Below, in pieces: positions 36,931-49,900 of a stretch of DNA of 64,000 nt (the stretch's first letter is position 1; each line of letters opens with the position of its first letter). The stretch is taken from contig NC_079881.1 in assembly GCF_029227915.1 (NCBI RefSeq), forward strand, positions 26,947,501-27,011,500, given 5' to 3'. The DNA is from Hydractinia symbiolongicarpus (lineage: Eukaryota; Cnidaria; Hydrozoa; Anthoathecata; Hydractiniidae). The translations under genes and the position numbers were made by a program. The notes beneath the pieces were generated by a model. The model was not told where the DNA came from. It ran no database searches and saw nothing but the letters and a program-made list of their open reading frames with translations.

Positions 36931-38364
36931 GTGAAAGATAACTTAAAAAATCGTTCTGGAAATGAGTTTACTCACAGGGTACTTTCTTTGTATGCATTCG
37001 ACTATACGGGACAAGCCCGGGATTTACGAGAAATCGCGGGTTTTCGTTTGCCGGCGATTAAACTTCTTTTATTCAGCGTCTCATCAAAAATGAAAACAAG
37101 TTTGAAAACTACCAGTCTCATGCGTTTTAGTGGTGAAAAAATAATTTAAAAAATCGTTCGGGAAATGAGTTTACTCCCTGGGTACTTTCTTTGTATACTT
37201 TTGACTATACGGGCCGAGTCCGGGGTTTACGGGAAATGGCGGGTTTTCGTTTGCCGGCGATTAAACTCCTTTTATTCAGCGTCTCATCAAAAATGAAAAC
37301 ATTTTTAAAAACTACAAGTCTCATGGGCTTTAGTGGTGAAATAATAATTTAAAAAATCGTTCGGGAAATGAGTTTAATCCCTTTGTATTTTCTTTGTATA
37401 CCTTTGTCTATACGGGCCGAGTCTGGGATTTACAGGAAATCGCAGGTTTTCGTTTGCCGGCGATTAAACTTCTTTTATTCAGCGTCTCATAAAAAATGAA
37501 AACATTTTTGAAAACTACAAGTCTCATGCGATTTAGTAGTGAAAGATAACTTAAAAAATCGTTCTGGAAATGAGTTTACTCACAGGGTACTTTCTTTGTA
37601 TGCATTCGACTATACGGGACAAGCCCGGGATTTACGAGAAATCGCGGGTTTTCGTTTGCCGGCGATTAAACTTCTTTTATTCAGCGTCTCATCAAAAATG
37701 AAAACAAGTTTGAAAACTACCAGTCTCATGCGTTTTAGTGGTGAAAAAATAATTTAAAAAATCGTTCGGGAAATGAGTTTACTCCCTGGGTACTTTCTTT
37801 GTATACTTTTGACTATACGGGCCGAGTCCGGGGTTTACGGGAAATGGCGGGTTTTCGTTTGCCGGCGATTAAACTCCTTTTATTCAGCGTCTCATCAAAA
37901 ATGAAAACATTTTTAAAAACTACAAGTCTCATGGGCTTTAGTGGTGAAATAATAATTTAAAAAATCGTTCGGGAAATGAGTTTAATCCCTTTGTATTTTC
38001 TTTGTATACCTTTGTCTATACGGGCCGAGTCTGGGATTTACAGGAAATCGCAGGTTTTCGTTTGCCGGCGATTAAACTTCTTTTATTCAGCGTCTCATAA
38101 AAAATGAAAACATTTTTGAAAACTACAAGTCTCATGCGATTTAGTAGTGAAAGATAACTTAAAAAATCGTTCTGGAAATGAGTTTACTCACAGGGTACTT
38201 TCTTTGTATGCATTCGACTATACGGGACAAGCCCGGGATTTACGAGAAATCGCGGGTTTTCGTTTGCCGGCGATTAAACTTCTTTTATTCAGCGTCTCAT
38301 CAAAAATGAAAACAAGTTTGAAAACTACCAGTCTCATGCGTTTTAGTGGTGAAAAAATAATTTA
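36931..38364 (+). repeat. 3-mer run B'-A-E (608 bp units)
   Basis: B' units start at 36931, 37539 and 38147, each followed by A and E. This is the same trimer as the second half of the 8-mer at 22-25 kb, here amplified on its own. Confidence 0.9.
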
Positions 38365-40299
38365 AAAAATCGTTCGGGAAATGAGTTTACTCCCTGGGTA
38401 CTTTCTTTGTATACTTTTGACTATACGGGCCGAGTCCGGGGTTTACGGGAAATGGCGGGTTTTCGTTTGCCGGCGATTAAACTCCTTTTATTCAGCGTCT
38501 CATCAAAAATGAAAACATTTTTAAAAACTACAAGTCTCATGGGCTTTAGTGGTGAAATAATAATTTAAAAAATCGTTCGGGAAATGAGTTTAATCCCTTT
38601 GTATTTTCTTTGTATACCTTTGTCTATACGGGCCGAGTCTGGGATTTACAGGAAATCGCAGGTTTTCGTTTGCCGGCGATTAAACTTCTTTTATTCAGCG
38701 TCTCATAAAAAATGAAAATATTTTTGAAAACTACAAGTCTCATGCGATTTAGTGGTGAAAAGATAGTTTAAAAAATCGTTCTGGAAATGAGTTTACTCAC
38801 AGGGTACTTTCTTTGTATACATTCGACTATACGGGACAAGCCCAGGATTTACAGGAAATCGCGGGTTTTCGTTTGCCGGCGATTAAACCTCTTTCATTAA
38901 GCGTCTCATTAAAAATGAAAACATTTTTGAAAACTAGAAGTCTCATTCGTTCCAGTAGTGCAGATATAATTTGAAAAATCGTTCGGGAAATCAGTTTACT
39001 CCTTGGGTACTTTCTTTATATACATTCAACTATACGGGCCAAGCCCGGGATTTACGGGAAATCGCGGGTTTTCGTTTGCCGGCGATTAAACTTCTTTTAT
39101 TCAGCGTCTCATCAAAAATGAAAACAAGTTTTAAAACTACAAGTCTCATGCGTTTTAGTGGTGAAAAAATAATTTAAAAAATCGTTCGGAAAATGAGTTT
39201 ACTCCCTGGGTACTTTCTTTGTATACTTTTGACTATACGGGCCAAGCCCGGGATTTACGGGAAATCGCGGGTTTTCGTTTGCCGGCGATTAAACTTCTTT
39301 TATTCAGCTTCTTATCAAAAATGAAAACATTTTTGAAAACTACAAGTCTCATGGGCTTTAATGGTGAAATAATAATTTAAAAAATCGTTCGGGAAATGAG
39401 TTTACTCCCTGGGTATTTTCTTTGTATACCTTTGACTATACGGGCCGAGTCTGGGATTTACGGGAAATCGCAGGTTTTCGTTTGCCAGCGATTAAACTTC
39501 TTTTATTCAGCGTCTCATCAAAAATGAAAACAAGTTTGAAAACTAGAAGTCTCATGCGTTTTAGTGGTGAAAAAATAATTTAAAAAATCGTTCGGAAAAT
39601 GAGTTTACTCCCTGGGTACTTTCTTTGTATACTTTTGACTATACGGGCCAAGCCCGGGATTTACGGGAAATCGCGGGTTTCCGTTTGCCGGCGATTAAAC
39701 TTCTTTTATTCAGCTTCTTATCAAAAATGAAAACATTTTTGAAAACTAAAAGTCTCATGGGCTTTAGTGGTGAAATAATAATTTAAAAAATCGTTCGGGA
39801 AATGAGTTTACTCCCTGGGTATTTTCTTTGTATACCTTTCACTATACGGGCCGAGTCTGGGATTTACGGGAAATCGCAGGTTTTCGTTTGCCGGCGATTA
39901 AACTTCTTTTATTCAGCGTCTCATAAAAAATGAAAACATTTTTGAAAACTACAAGTCTCATGCGTTTTAGTGGTGAAAAAATAATTTAAAAAATCGTTCG
40001 GAAAATGAGTTTACTCCCTGGGTACTTTCTTTGTATACTTTTGACTATACGGGCCAAGCCCGGGATTTACGGGAAATCGCAGGTTTCCGTTTGCCGGCGA
40101 TTAAACTTCTTTTATTTAGCTTCTTATCAAAAATGAAAACATTTTTGAAAACTACAAGTCTCATGGGCTTTAGTGGTGAAATAATAATTTAAAAAATTGT
40201 TCGGGAAATGAGTTTACTCCCTGGGTATTTTCTTTGTATACCTTTGACTATACGGGCCGAGTCTGGGATTTACGGGAAATCGCAGGTTTTCGTTTGCCG
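38147..40299 (+). repeat. Long-range copy of 28128-30280
   Basis: The order B'-A-E-B-C-A-D-A-D-A-D and private variants (GATAGTTTAA, TTTGCCAGCGATTAAAC, CTTTCACTATAC) match the segment 10019 bp to the left. The spacing is not a multiple of 203 because the truncated monomer pair lies between them. Confidence 0.9.
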
Positions 40300-43200
40300 G
40301 CGATTAAACTTCTTTTATTCAGCGTCTCATAAAGAATGAAAACAAGTTTTAAAACTGCAAGTCTCATGCGTTTTAGTGGTGAAAAAATAATTTAAAAAAT
40401 CGTTCGGAAAATGAGTTTACTCCCTTGGTACTTTCTTTGTATACTTTTGACTATACAGGCCAAGCCCGGGATCTACGGGAAATCGCAGGTTTTGGTTTGC
40501 CGGTGATTAAACTTCTTTCATTCAGCGTCTCATCAAAAATAAAAACATTTTTGAAAACTACAAGTCTCATGCGATTTAGTGGTGAAAAAAAAATTTAAAA
40601 AATCGTTCGGAAAATGAATTTACTCCCTGGGTACTTTCTTCGTATACATTCGACTACATGGGCCAAGCCCGGGATTTAGGGGAAATCGCTGGTTTTCGTT
40701 TGCCAGTGAATAAACCTCTTTCATTAAACGTCTCATCAAAAATGAAAACATTTTTGAAAACTACAAGTCTCATGCGTTTTAGTGGTGAAAAAATAATTTA
40801 AAAAATCGTTCGGGAAATGAGTTTACTCCCTGGTACTTTCTTTGTATACTTTTGACTATACGGGCCGAGTCCGGAATTTACGGGAAATCGCGGGTTTTTG
40901 TTTGCCGGCGATTAAACTTCTTTTATTCAGCGTCCCATCAAAAATGAAAACATTTTTGAAAACTACAAGTCTCATGCGTTTTAGTGGTGAAAAGTAATTT
41001 AAAAAATCGTTCGGGAAATGAGTTTACTCCCTGGGTATTTTCTTTGTATACCTTTGTCTATACGGGCCGAGTCTGGGATTTACAGGAAATCGCAGGTTTT
41101 CGTTTGCCGGCGATTAAACTTCTTTTATTCAGCGTCTCATAAAAAATGAAAATATTTTTGAAAACTACAAGTCTCATGCGATTTAGTGGTGAAAAGATAA
41201 TTTAAAAAATCGTTCTGGAAATGAGTTTACTCACAGGGTACTTTCTTTGTATACATTAGACTATACGGGACAAGCCCAGGATTTACAGGAAATCGCGGGT
41301 TTTCGTTTGCCGGCGATTAAACCTCTTTCATTAAGCGTCTCATTAAAAATGAAAACATTTTTGAAAACTAGAAGTCTCATTCGTTCCAGTAGTGCAGATA
41401 TAATTTGAAAAATCGTTCGGGAAATCAGTTTACTCCTTGGGTACTTTCTTTATATACATTCAACTATACGGGCCAAGCCCGGGATTTACGGGAAATCGCG
41501 GGTTTTCGTTTGCCGGCGATTAAACTTCTTTTATTCAGCGTCTCATCAAAAATGAAAACAAATTTTAAAACTACAAGTCTCATGCGTTTTAGTGGTGAAA
41601 AAATAATTTAAAAAATCGTTCGGAAAATGAGTTTACTCCCTGGGTACTTTCTTTGTATACATTCGACTATACGGGACAAGCCCAGGATTTACGGGAAATC
41701 GCGGGTTTTCGTTTGCCGGCGATTAAACCTCTTTCATTAAGCGTCTCATTAAAAATGAAAACATTTTTGAAAACTAGAAGTCTCATTCGTTCCAGTAGAG
41801 CAGATATAATTTGATTATTCAGCGTCTCCTCAAAAATGAAAACATTTTTAAAAACTACAAGTCTCATGGGCTTTAGTGGTGAAATAATAATTTAAAAAAT
41901 CGTTCGGGAAATGAGTTTAATCCCTTTGTATTTTCTTTGTATACCTTTGTCTATACGGGCCGAGTCTGGGATTTACAGGAAATCGCAGGTTTTCGTTTGC
42001 CGGCGATTAAACTTCTTTTATTCAGCGTCTCATAAAAAATGAAAATATTTTTGAAAACTACAAGTCTCATGCGATTTAGTGGTGAAAAGATAATTTAAAA
42101 AATCGTTCTGGAAATGAGTTTACTCACAGGGTACTTTCTTTGTATACATTCGACTATACGGGACAAGCCCAGGATTTACAGGAAATCGCGGGTTTTCGTT
42201 TGCCGGCGATTAAACCTCTTTCATTAAGCGTCTCATTAAAAATGAAAACATTTTTGAAAACTAGAAGTCTCATTCGTTCCAGTAGTGCAGATATAATTTG
42301 AAAAATCGTTCGGGAAATCAGTTTACTCCTTGGGTACTTTCTTTATATACATTCAACTATACGGGCCAAGCCCGGGATTTACGGGAAATTGCGGGTTTTC
42401 GTTTGCCGGCGATTAAACTTCTTTTATTCAGCGTCTCATCAAAAATGAAAACAAATTTTAAAACTACAAGTCTCATGCGTTTTAGTGGTGAAAAAATAAT
42501 TTAAAAAATCGTTCGGAAAATGAGTTTACTCCCTGGGTACTTTCTTTGTATACTTTTGACTATACGGGCCAAGCCCGGGATTTACGGGAAATCGCGGGTT
42601 ACCGTTTGCCGGCGATTAAACTTCTTTTATTCAGCTTCTTATCAAAAATGAAAACATTTTTGAAAACTACAAGTCTCATGGGCTTTAGTGGTGAAATAAT
42701 AATTTAAAAAATCGTTCGGGAAATGAGTTTACTCCCTGGGTATTTTCTTTGTATACCTTTGACTATACGGGCCGAGTCTGAGATTTACGGGAAATCGCAG
42801 GTTTTCGTTTGCCGGCGATTAAACTTCTTTTATTCAGCGTCTCATAAAGAATGAAAACAAGTTTTTAAAACTGCAAGTCTCATGCGTTTTAGTGGTGAAA
42901 AAATAATTTAAAAAATCGTTCGGAAAATGAGTTTACTCCCTTGGTACTTTCTTTGTATACTTTTGACTATACAGGCCAAGCCCGGGATTTACGGGAAATC
43001 GCGGGTTTTCGTTTGCCGGCGATTAAACTTCCTTTATTCAGCTTCTTATCAAAAATGAAAACATTTTTGAAAACTACAAGTCTCATGGGCTGTAGTGGTG
43101 AAATAATAATTTAAAAAATCGTTCGGGAAATGAGTTTACTCCCTGGGTATTTTCTTTGTATACCTTTGACTATACGGGCCGAGTCTGGGATTTACGGGAA

Positions 43201-43520
43201 ATCGCAGGTTTTCGTTTGCCGGTGATTAAACTTCTTTCATTCAGCGTCTCATCAAAAATAAAAACATTTTTGAAAACTACAAGTCTCATGCGATTTAGTG
43301 GTGAAAAAAAAATTTAAAAAATCGTTCGGAAAATGAATTTACTCCCTGGGTACTTTCTTCGTATACATTCGACTACACGGGCCAAGCCCGGGATTTAGGG
43401 GAAATCGCTGGTTTTCGTTTGCCAGCGATTAAACCTCTTTCATTAAGCGTCTCATCAAAAATGAAAACATTTTTGAAAACTACAAGTCTAATGCGTTTTA
43501 GTGGTGAAAAAATAATTTAA
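39178..43520 (+). repeat. Large non-integer HOR, copy 1 (4343 bp)
   Basis: The unit is 21.4 monomers long; the fraction comes from the 122-bp deletion inside it. Landmarks repeat 4343 bp later: C units at 41405/45748 and 42298/46641, the truncation at 41814/46157, and GCCAGCGATT at 39480/43823. Confidence 0.93.
41617..41900 (+). repeat. Fused and truncated monomer pair, copy II
   Basis: The same join as at 33212/33213, here between 41814 and 41815, with the same flanking variants GTAGAGCAG and GCGTCTCCTC. It is inherited by HOR duplication rather than arising independently. Confidence 0.92.
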
Positions 43521-43525
43521 AAAAT

Positions 43526-43728
43526 CGTTCGGGAAATGAGTTTACTCCCTGGGTACTTTCTTTGTATACTTTTGACTATACGGGCCAAGCCCGGGATTTA
43601 CGGGAAATCGCGGGTTTTCGTTTGCCGGCGATTAAACTTCTTTTATTCAGCTTCTTATCAAAAATGAAAACATTTTTGAAAACTACAAGTCTCATGGGCT
43701 TTAATGGTGAAATAATAATTTAAAAAAT
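43526..43728 (+). repeat. Class A monomer, exemplar
   Basis: This is a complete 203-bp unit, phased to start at CGTTCGGG, and close to the array consensus. Class A is recognised by CTCCCTGGGTACTTTC followed by GTATACTTTTGACTATAC. It is the most common class and includes sub-variants: GCCAAGCCCGGG, GCCGAGTCCGGG, and one with AAATGGCGGG. Its box-like site reads TTTG rather than TTCG. This exemplar ends in the TGGGCTTT-type tail that usually precedes a D or E monomer. Confidence 0.9.
43658..43679 (+). repeat. Perfect 9-bp dyad with 4-nt loop, exemplar
   Basis: The arms TCAAAAATG and CATTTTTGA are exact reverse complements separated by four A residues, at monomer positions 133-154. The same dyad recurs in the many monomers with the CATCAAAAATG and CATTTTTGAAAAC form. 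Variants with ATAAAAAC mismatch one pair. Variants with AAAACAAGTTT lose the right arm. It could form a small AT-rich hairpin or cruciform, or be a dyad binding site; no function is shown. Confidence 0.7.
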
Positions 43729-45959
43729 CGTTCGGGAAATGAGTTTACTCCCTGGGTATTTTCTTTGTATACCTTTGACTATACGGGCCGAGTCTGGGAT
43801 TTACGGGAAATCGCAGGTTTTCGTTTGCCAGCGATTAAACTTCTTTTATTCAGCGTCTCATCAAAAATGAAAACAAGTTTGAAAACTACAAGTCTCATGC
43901 GTTTTAGTGGTGAAAAAATAATTTAAAAAATCGTTCGGAAAATGAGTTTACTCCCTGGGTACTTTCTTTGTATACTTTTGACTATACGGGCCAAGCCCGG
44001 GATTTACGGGAAATCGCGGGTTTCCGTTTGCCGGCGATTAAACTTCTTTTATTCAGCTTCTTATCAAAAATGAAAACATTTTTGAAAACTAAAAGTCTCA
44101 TGGGCTTTAGTGGTGAAATAATAATTTAAAAAATCGTTCGGGAAATGAGTTTACTCCCTGGGTATTTTCTTTGTATACCTTTCACTATACGGGCCGAGTC
44201 TGGGATTTACGGGAAATCGCAGGTTTTCGTTTGCCGGCGATTAAACTTCTTTTATTCAGCGTCTCATAAAAAATGAAAACATTTTTGAAAACTACAAGTC
44301 TCATGCGTTTTAGTGGTGAAAAAATAATTTAAAAAATCGTTCGGAAAATGAGTTTACTCCCTGGGTACTTTCTTTGTATACTTTTGACTATACGGGCCAA
44401 GCCCGGGATTTACGGGAAATCGCAGGTTTCCGTTTGCCGGCGATTAAACTTCTTTTATTTAGCTTCTTATCAAAAATGAAAACATTTTTGAAAACTACAA
44501 GTCTCATGGGCTTTAGTGGTGAAATAATAATTTAAAAAATCGTTCGGGAAATGAGTTTACTCCCTGGGTATTTTCTTTGTATACCTTTGACTATACGGGC
44601 CGAGTCTGGGATTTACGGGAAATCGCAGGTTTTCGTTTGCCGGCGATTAAACTTCTTTTATTCAGCGTCTCATAAAGAATGAAAACAAGTTTTAAAACTG
44701 CAAGTCTCATGCGTTTTAGTGGTGAAAAAATAATTTAAAAAATCGTTCGGAAAATGAGTTTACTCCCTTGGTACTTTCTTTGTATACTTTTGACTATACA
44801 GGCCAAGCCCGGGATCTACGGGAAATCGCAGGTTTTGGTTTGCCGGTGATTAAACTTCTTTCATTCAGCGTCTCATCAAAAATAAAAACATTTTTGAAAA
44901 CTACAAGTCTCATGCGATTTAGTGGTGAAAAAAAAATTTAAAAAATCGTTCGGAAAATGAATTTACTCCCTGGGTACTTTCTTCGTATACATTCGACTAC
45001 ATGGGCCAAGCCCGGGATTTAGGGGAAATCGCTGGTTTTCGTTTGCCAGCGAATAAACCTCTTTCATTAAACGTCTCATCAAAAATGAAAACATTTTTGA
45101 AAACTACAAGTCTCATGCGTTTTAGTGGTGAAAAAATAATTTAAAAAATCGTTCGGGAAATGAGTTTACTCCCTGGTACTTTCTTTGTATACTTTTGACT
45201 ATACGGGCCGAGTCCGGAATTTACGGGAAATCGCGGGTTTTTGTTTGCCGGCGATTAAACTTCTTTTATTCAGCGTCCCATCAAAAATGAAAACATTTTT
45301 GAAAACTACAAGTCTCATGCGTTTTAGTGGTGAAAAGTAATTTAAAAAATCGTTCGGGAAATGAGTTTACTCCCTGGGTATTTTCTTTGTATACCTTTGT
45401 CTATACGGGCCGAGTCTGGGATTTACAGGAAATCGCAGGTTTTCGTTTGCCGGCGATTAAACCTCTTTTATTCAGCGTCTCATAAAAAATGAAAATATTT
45501 TTGAAAACTACAAGTCTCATGCGATTTAGTGGTGAAAAGATAATTTAAAAAATCGTTCTGGAAATGAGTTTACTCACAGGGTACTTTCTTTGTATACATT
45601 AGACTATACGGGACAAGCCCAGGATTTACAGGAAATCGCGGGTTTTCGTTTGCCGGCGATTAAACCTCTTTCATTAAGCGTCTCATTAAAAATGAAAACA
45701 TTTTTGAAAACTAGAAGTCTCATTCGTTCCAGTAGTGCAGATATAATTTGAAAAATCGTTCGGGAAATCAGTTTACTCCTTGGGTACTTTCTTTATATAC
45801 ATTCAACTATACGGGCCAAGCCCGGGATTTACGGGAAATCGCGGGTTTTCGTTTGCCGGCGATTAAACTTCTTTTATTCAGCGTCTCATCAAAAATGAAA
45901 ACAAATTTTAAAACTACAAGTCTCATGCGTTTTAGTGGTGAAAAAATAATTTAAAAAAT

Positions 45960-46243
45960 CGTTCGGAAAATGAGTTTACTCCCTGGGTACTTTCTTTGTA
46001 TACATTCGACTATACGGGACAAGCCCAGGATTTACGGGAAATCGCGGGTTTTCGTTTGCCGGCGATTAAACCTCTTTCATTAAGCGTCTCATTAAAAATG
46101 AAAACATTTTTGAAAACTAGAAGTCTCATTCGTTCCAGTAGAGCAGATATAATTTGATTATTCAGCGTCTCCTCAAAAATGAAAACATTTTTAAAAACTA
46201 CAAGTCTCATGGGCTTTAGTGGTGAAATAATAATTTAAAAAAT
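45960..46243 (+). repeat. Fused and truncated monomer pair, copy III
   Basis: The third copy of the same out-of-register join, between 46157 and 46158. Confidence 0.92.
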
Positions 46244-47462
46244 CGTTCGGGAAATGAGTTTAATCCCTTTGTATTTTCTTTGTATACCTTTGTCTATACG
46301 GGCCGAGTCTGGGATTTACAGGAAATCGCAGGTTTTCGTTTGCCGGCGATTAAACTTCTTTTATTCAGCGTCTCATAAAAAATGAAAATATTTTTGAAAA
46401 CTACAAGTCTCATGCGGTTTAGTGGTGAAAAGATAATTTAAAAAATCGTTCTGGAAATGAGTTTACTCACAGGGTACTTTCTTTGTATACATTCGACTAT
46501 ACGGGACAAGCCCAGGATTTACAGGAAATCGCGGGTTTTCGTTTGCCGGCGATTAAACCTCTTTCATTAAGCGTCTCATTAAAAATGAAAACATTTTTGA
46601 AAACTAGAAGTCTCATTCGTTCCAGTAGTGCAGATATAATTTGAAAAATCGTTCGGGAAATCAGTTTACTCCTTGGGTACTTTCTTTATATACATTCAAC
46701 TATACGGGCCAAGCCCGGGATTTACGGGAAATTGCGGGTTTTCGTTTGCCGGCGATTAAACTTCTTTTATTCAGCGTCTCATCAAAAATGAAAACAAATT
46801 TTAAAACTACAAGTCTCATGCGTTTTAGTGGTGAAAAAATAATTTAAAAAATCGTTCGGAAAATGAGTTTACTCCCTGGGTACTTTCTTTGTATACTTTT
46901 GACTATACGGGCCAAGCCCGGGATTTACGGGAAATCGCGGGTTACCGTTTGCCGGCGATTAAACTTCTTTTATTCAGCTTCTTATCAAAAATGAAAACAT
47001 TTTTGAAAACTACAAGTCTCATGGGCTTTAGTGGTGAAATAATAATTTAAAAAATCGTTCGGGAAATGAGTTTACTCCCTGGGTATTTTCTTTGTATACC
47101 TTTGACTATACGGGCCGAGTCTGAGATTTACGGGAAATCGCAGGTTTTCGTTTGCCGGCGATTAAACTTCTTTTATTCAGCGTCTCATAAAGAATGAAAA
47201 CAAGTTTTTAAAACTGCAAGTCTCATGCGTTTTAGTGGTGAAAAAATAATTTAAAAAATCGTTCGGAAAATGAGTTTACTCCCTTGGTACTTTCTTTGTA
47301 TACTTTTGACTATACAGGCCAAGCCCGGGATTTACGGGAAATCGCGGGTTTTCGTTTGCCGGCGATTAAACTTCCTTTATTCAGCTTCTTATCAAAAATG
47401 AAAACATTTTTGAAAACTACAAGTCTCATGGGCTGTAGTGGTGAAATAATAATTTAAAAAAT

Positions 47463-47665
47463 CGTTCGGGAAATGAATTTACTCCCTGGGTACTTTCTTC
47501 GTATACATTCGACTACACGGGCCAAGCCCGGGATTTAGGGGAAATCGCTGGTTTTCGTTTGCCAGCGATTAAACCTCTTTCATTAAGCGTCTCATCAAAA
47601 ATGAAAACATTTTTGAAAACTACAAGTCTAATGCGTTTTAGTGGTGAAAAAATAATTTAAAAAAT
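47463..47665 (+). repeat. D/F fusion monomer (one-monomer loss)
   Basis: It follows a D-type lead-in tail (GGGCTGTAGTGGTGAAATAA) and starts CGTTCGGGAAATGA as D does. It then continues AATTTACTCC and CTTTCTTCG as F does. The crossover lies within about 47471-47476. The corresponding region of copy 1 (43126-43525) has both monomers in full. Confidence 0.88.
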
Positions 47666-48681
47666 CGTTCGGGAAATGAGTTTACTCCCTGGGTACTTTC
47701 TTTGTATACTTTTGACTATACGGGCCGAGTCCGGAATTTACGGGAAATCGCGGGTTTTTGTTTGCCGGCGATTAAACTTCTTATATTCAGCATCCCATCA
47801 AAAATGAAAACATTTTTGAAAACTACAAGTCTCATGCGTTTTAGTGGTCAAAAAATAATATCAAAAATCCTTCGGGAAATGAGTTTACTCCCTGGGTACT
47901 TTCTTTGTATACTTTTGACTATACGGAGCAAGCCCGGGATTTACGGGAAATCGCTGGTTTTCGTTTGCCGGCGATTAAACCTCTTTCATTAAGCGCTTCA
48001 TAGAAAATGAAAACATTTTTGAAAACTACAAGTCTCATGCGTTTTAGTGGTGAAAAAATAATTTAAAAAATCGTTCGGAAAATGAGTTTACTCCCTGGGT
48101 ACTTTTTTTGTATACTTTTGACTATAGAGGCCGAGTCCGGGGTTTACGGGAAATGGCGATTTTTCGTTTGCCGGCGATTAAACTCCTTTTATTCAGCGTC
48201 TCATCAAAAATGAAAACATTTTTAAAAACTACAAGTCTCATGGGCTTTAGTGGTGAAATAATAATTTAAAAAATCGTTCGGGAAATGAGTTTAATCCCTT
48301 TGTATTTTCTTTGTATACCTTTGTCTATACGGGCCGAGTCTGGGATTTACAGGAAATCGCAGGTTTTCGTTTGCCGGCGATTAAACTTCTTTTATTCAGC
48401 GTCTCATAAAAAATGAAAATATTTTTGAAAACTACAAGTCTCATGCGATTTAGTGGTGAAAAGATAATTTAAAAAATCGTTCTGGAAATGAGTTTACTCA
48501 CAGGGTACTTTCTTTGTATGCATTCGACTATACGGGACAAGCCCGGGATTTACGAGAAATCGCAGGTTTTCGTTTGCCGGCGATTAAACCTCTTTCATTA
48601 AGCGTCTCATTAAAAATGAAAACATTTTTAAAAACTACAAGTCTCATTCGTTCTAATGGTGGAGAAATAAGTTGAAAAATC
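47661..48681 (+). repeat. Satellite, copy of 35730-36620 plus B'/C junction
   Basis: The order is A1-A2-A3-E-B'-type. It matches 35.73-36.62 kb at 11931 bp, including CTATAGAGGCCGAG. It then leads into a class C unit at 48681 instead of the D found in the left copy. Confidence 0.85.
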
Positions 48682-49900
48682 GTTCGGGAAATCAGTTTAC
48701 TCCTTGGGTACTTTCTTTATATACATTCAACTATACGGGCCAAGCCCGGGATTTACGGGAAATCGCGGGTTTTCGCTTGCCGGCGATTAAACTTCTTTTA
48801 TTCAGCGTCTCATCAAAAATGAAAACAAGTTTGAAAACTACAAATCTCATGCGTTTTAGTGGTGAAAAAATAATTTAAAAAAACGTTCGGAAAATAAGTT
48901 TACTCCCTGGGTACTTTCTTTGTATACTTTTGACTATACGGGCCAAGCCCGGGATTTACGGGAAATCGCGGGTTTTCGTTTGCCGGCGATTAAACTTCTT
49001 TTATTCAGCTTCTTATCAAAAATGAAAACATTTTTGAAAACTACAAGTCTCATGGGCTTTAGTGGTGAAATAATAATTTAAAAAATCGTTCGGGAAATGA
49101 GTTTACTCCCTGGGTATTTTCTTTGTATACCTTTGACTATACGGGCCGAGTCTGAGATTTACGGGAAATCGCAGGTTTTCGTTTGCCGGCGATTAAACTT
49201 CTTTTATTCAGCGTCTCATAAAGAATGAAAACAAGTTTTTAAAACTGCAAGTCTCATGCGTTTTAGTGGTGAAAAAATAATTTAAAAAATCGTTCGGAAA
49301 ATGAGTTTACTCCCTTGGTACTTTCTTTGTATACTTTTGACTATACAGGCCAAGCCCGGGATTTACGGGAAATCGCGGGTTTTCGTTTGCCGGCGATTAA
49401 ACTTCCTTTATTCAGCTTCTTATCAAAAATGAAAACATTTTTGAAAACTACAAGTCTCATGGGCTGTAGTGGTGAAATAATAATTTAAAAAATCGTTCGG
49501 GAAATGAGTTTACTCCCTGGGTATTTTCTTTGTATACCTTTGACTATACGGGCCGAGTCTGGGATTTACGGGAAATCGCAGGTTTTCGTTTGCCGGTGAT
49601 TAAACTTCTTTCATTCAGCGTCTCATCAAAAATAAAAACATTTTTGAAAACTACAAGTCTCATGCGATTTAGTGGTGAAAAAAAAATTTAAAAAATCGTT
49701 CGGAAAATGAATTTACTCCCTGGGTACTTTCTTCGTATACATTCGACTACACGGGCCAAGCCCGGGATTTAGGGGAAATCGCTGGTTTTCGTTTGCCAGC
49801 GATTAAACCTCTTTCATTAAGCGTCTCATCAAAAATGAAAACATTTTTGAAAACTACAAGTCTAATGCGTTTTAGTGGTGAAAAAATAATTTAAAAAATC
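48682..49900 (+). repeat. 6-mer higher-order repeat, copy 1 (1219 bp)
   Basis: C-A-D-A-D-F, repeated 1219 bp later. The odd base is the extra T in the AAGTTTTTAAAACTGC variant. The left end also matches 34.5-35.7 kb. Confidence 0.92.

Larger units (their letters stand above)
43521..47660 (+). repeat. Large non-integer HOR, copy 2 (4140 bp)
   Basis: A tandem copy of the 4343-bp unit, shorter by exactly one monomer. The offset drops from 4343 to 4140 bp across about 47470, where a D and an F monomer were fused. Confidence 0.92.
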
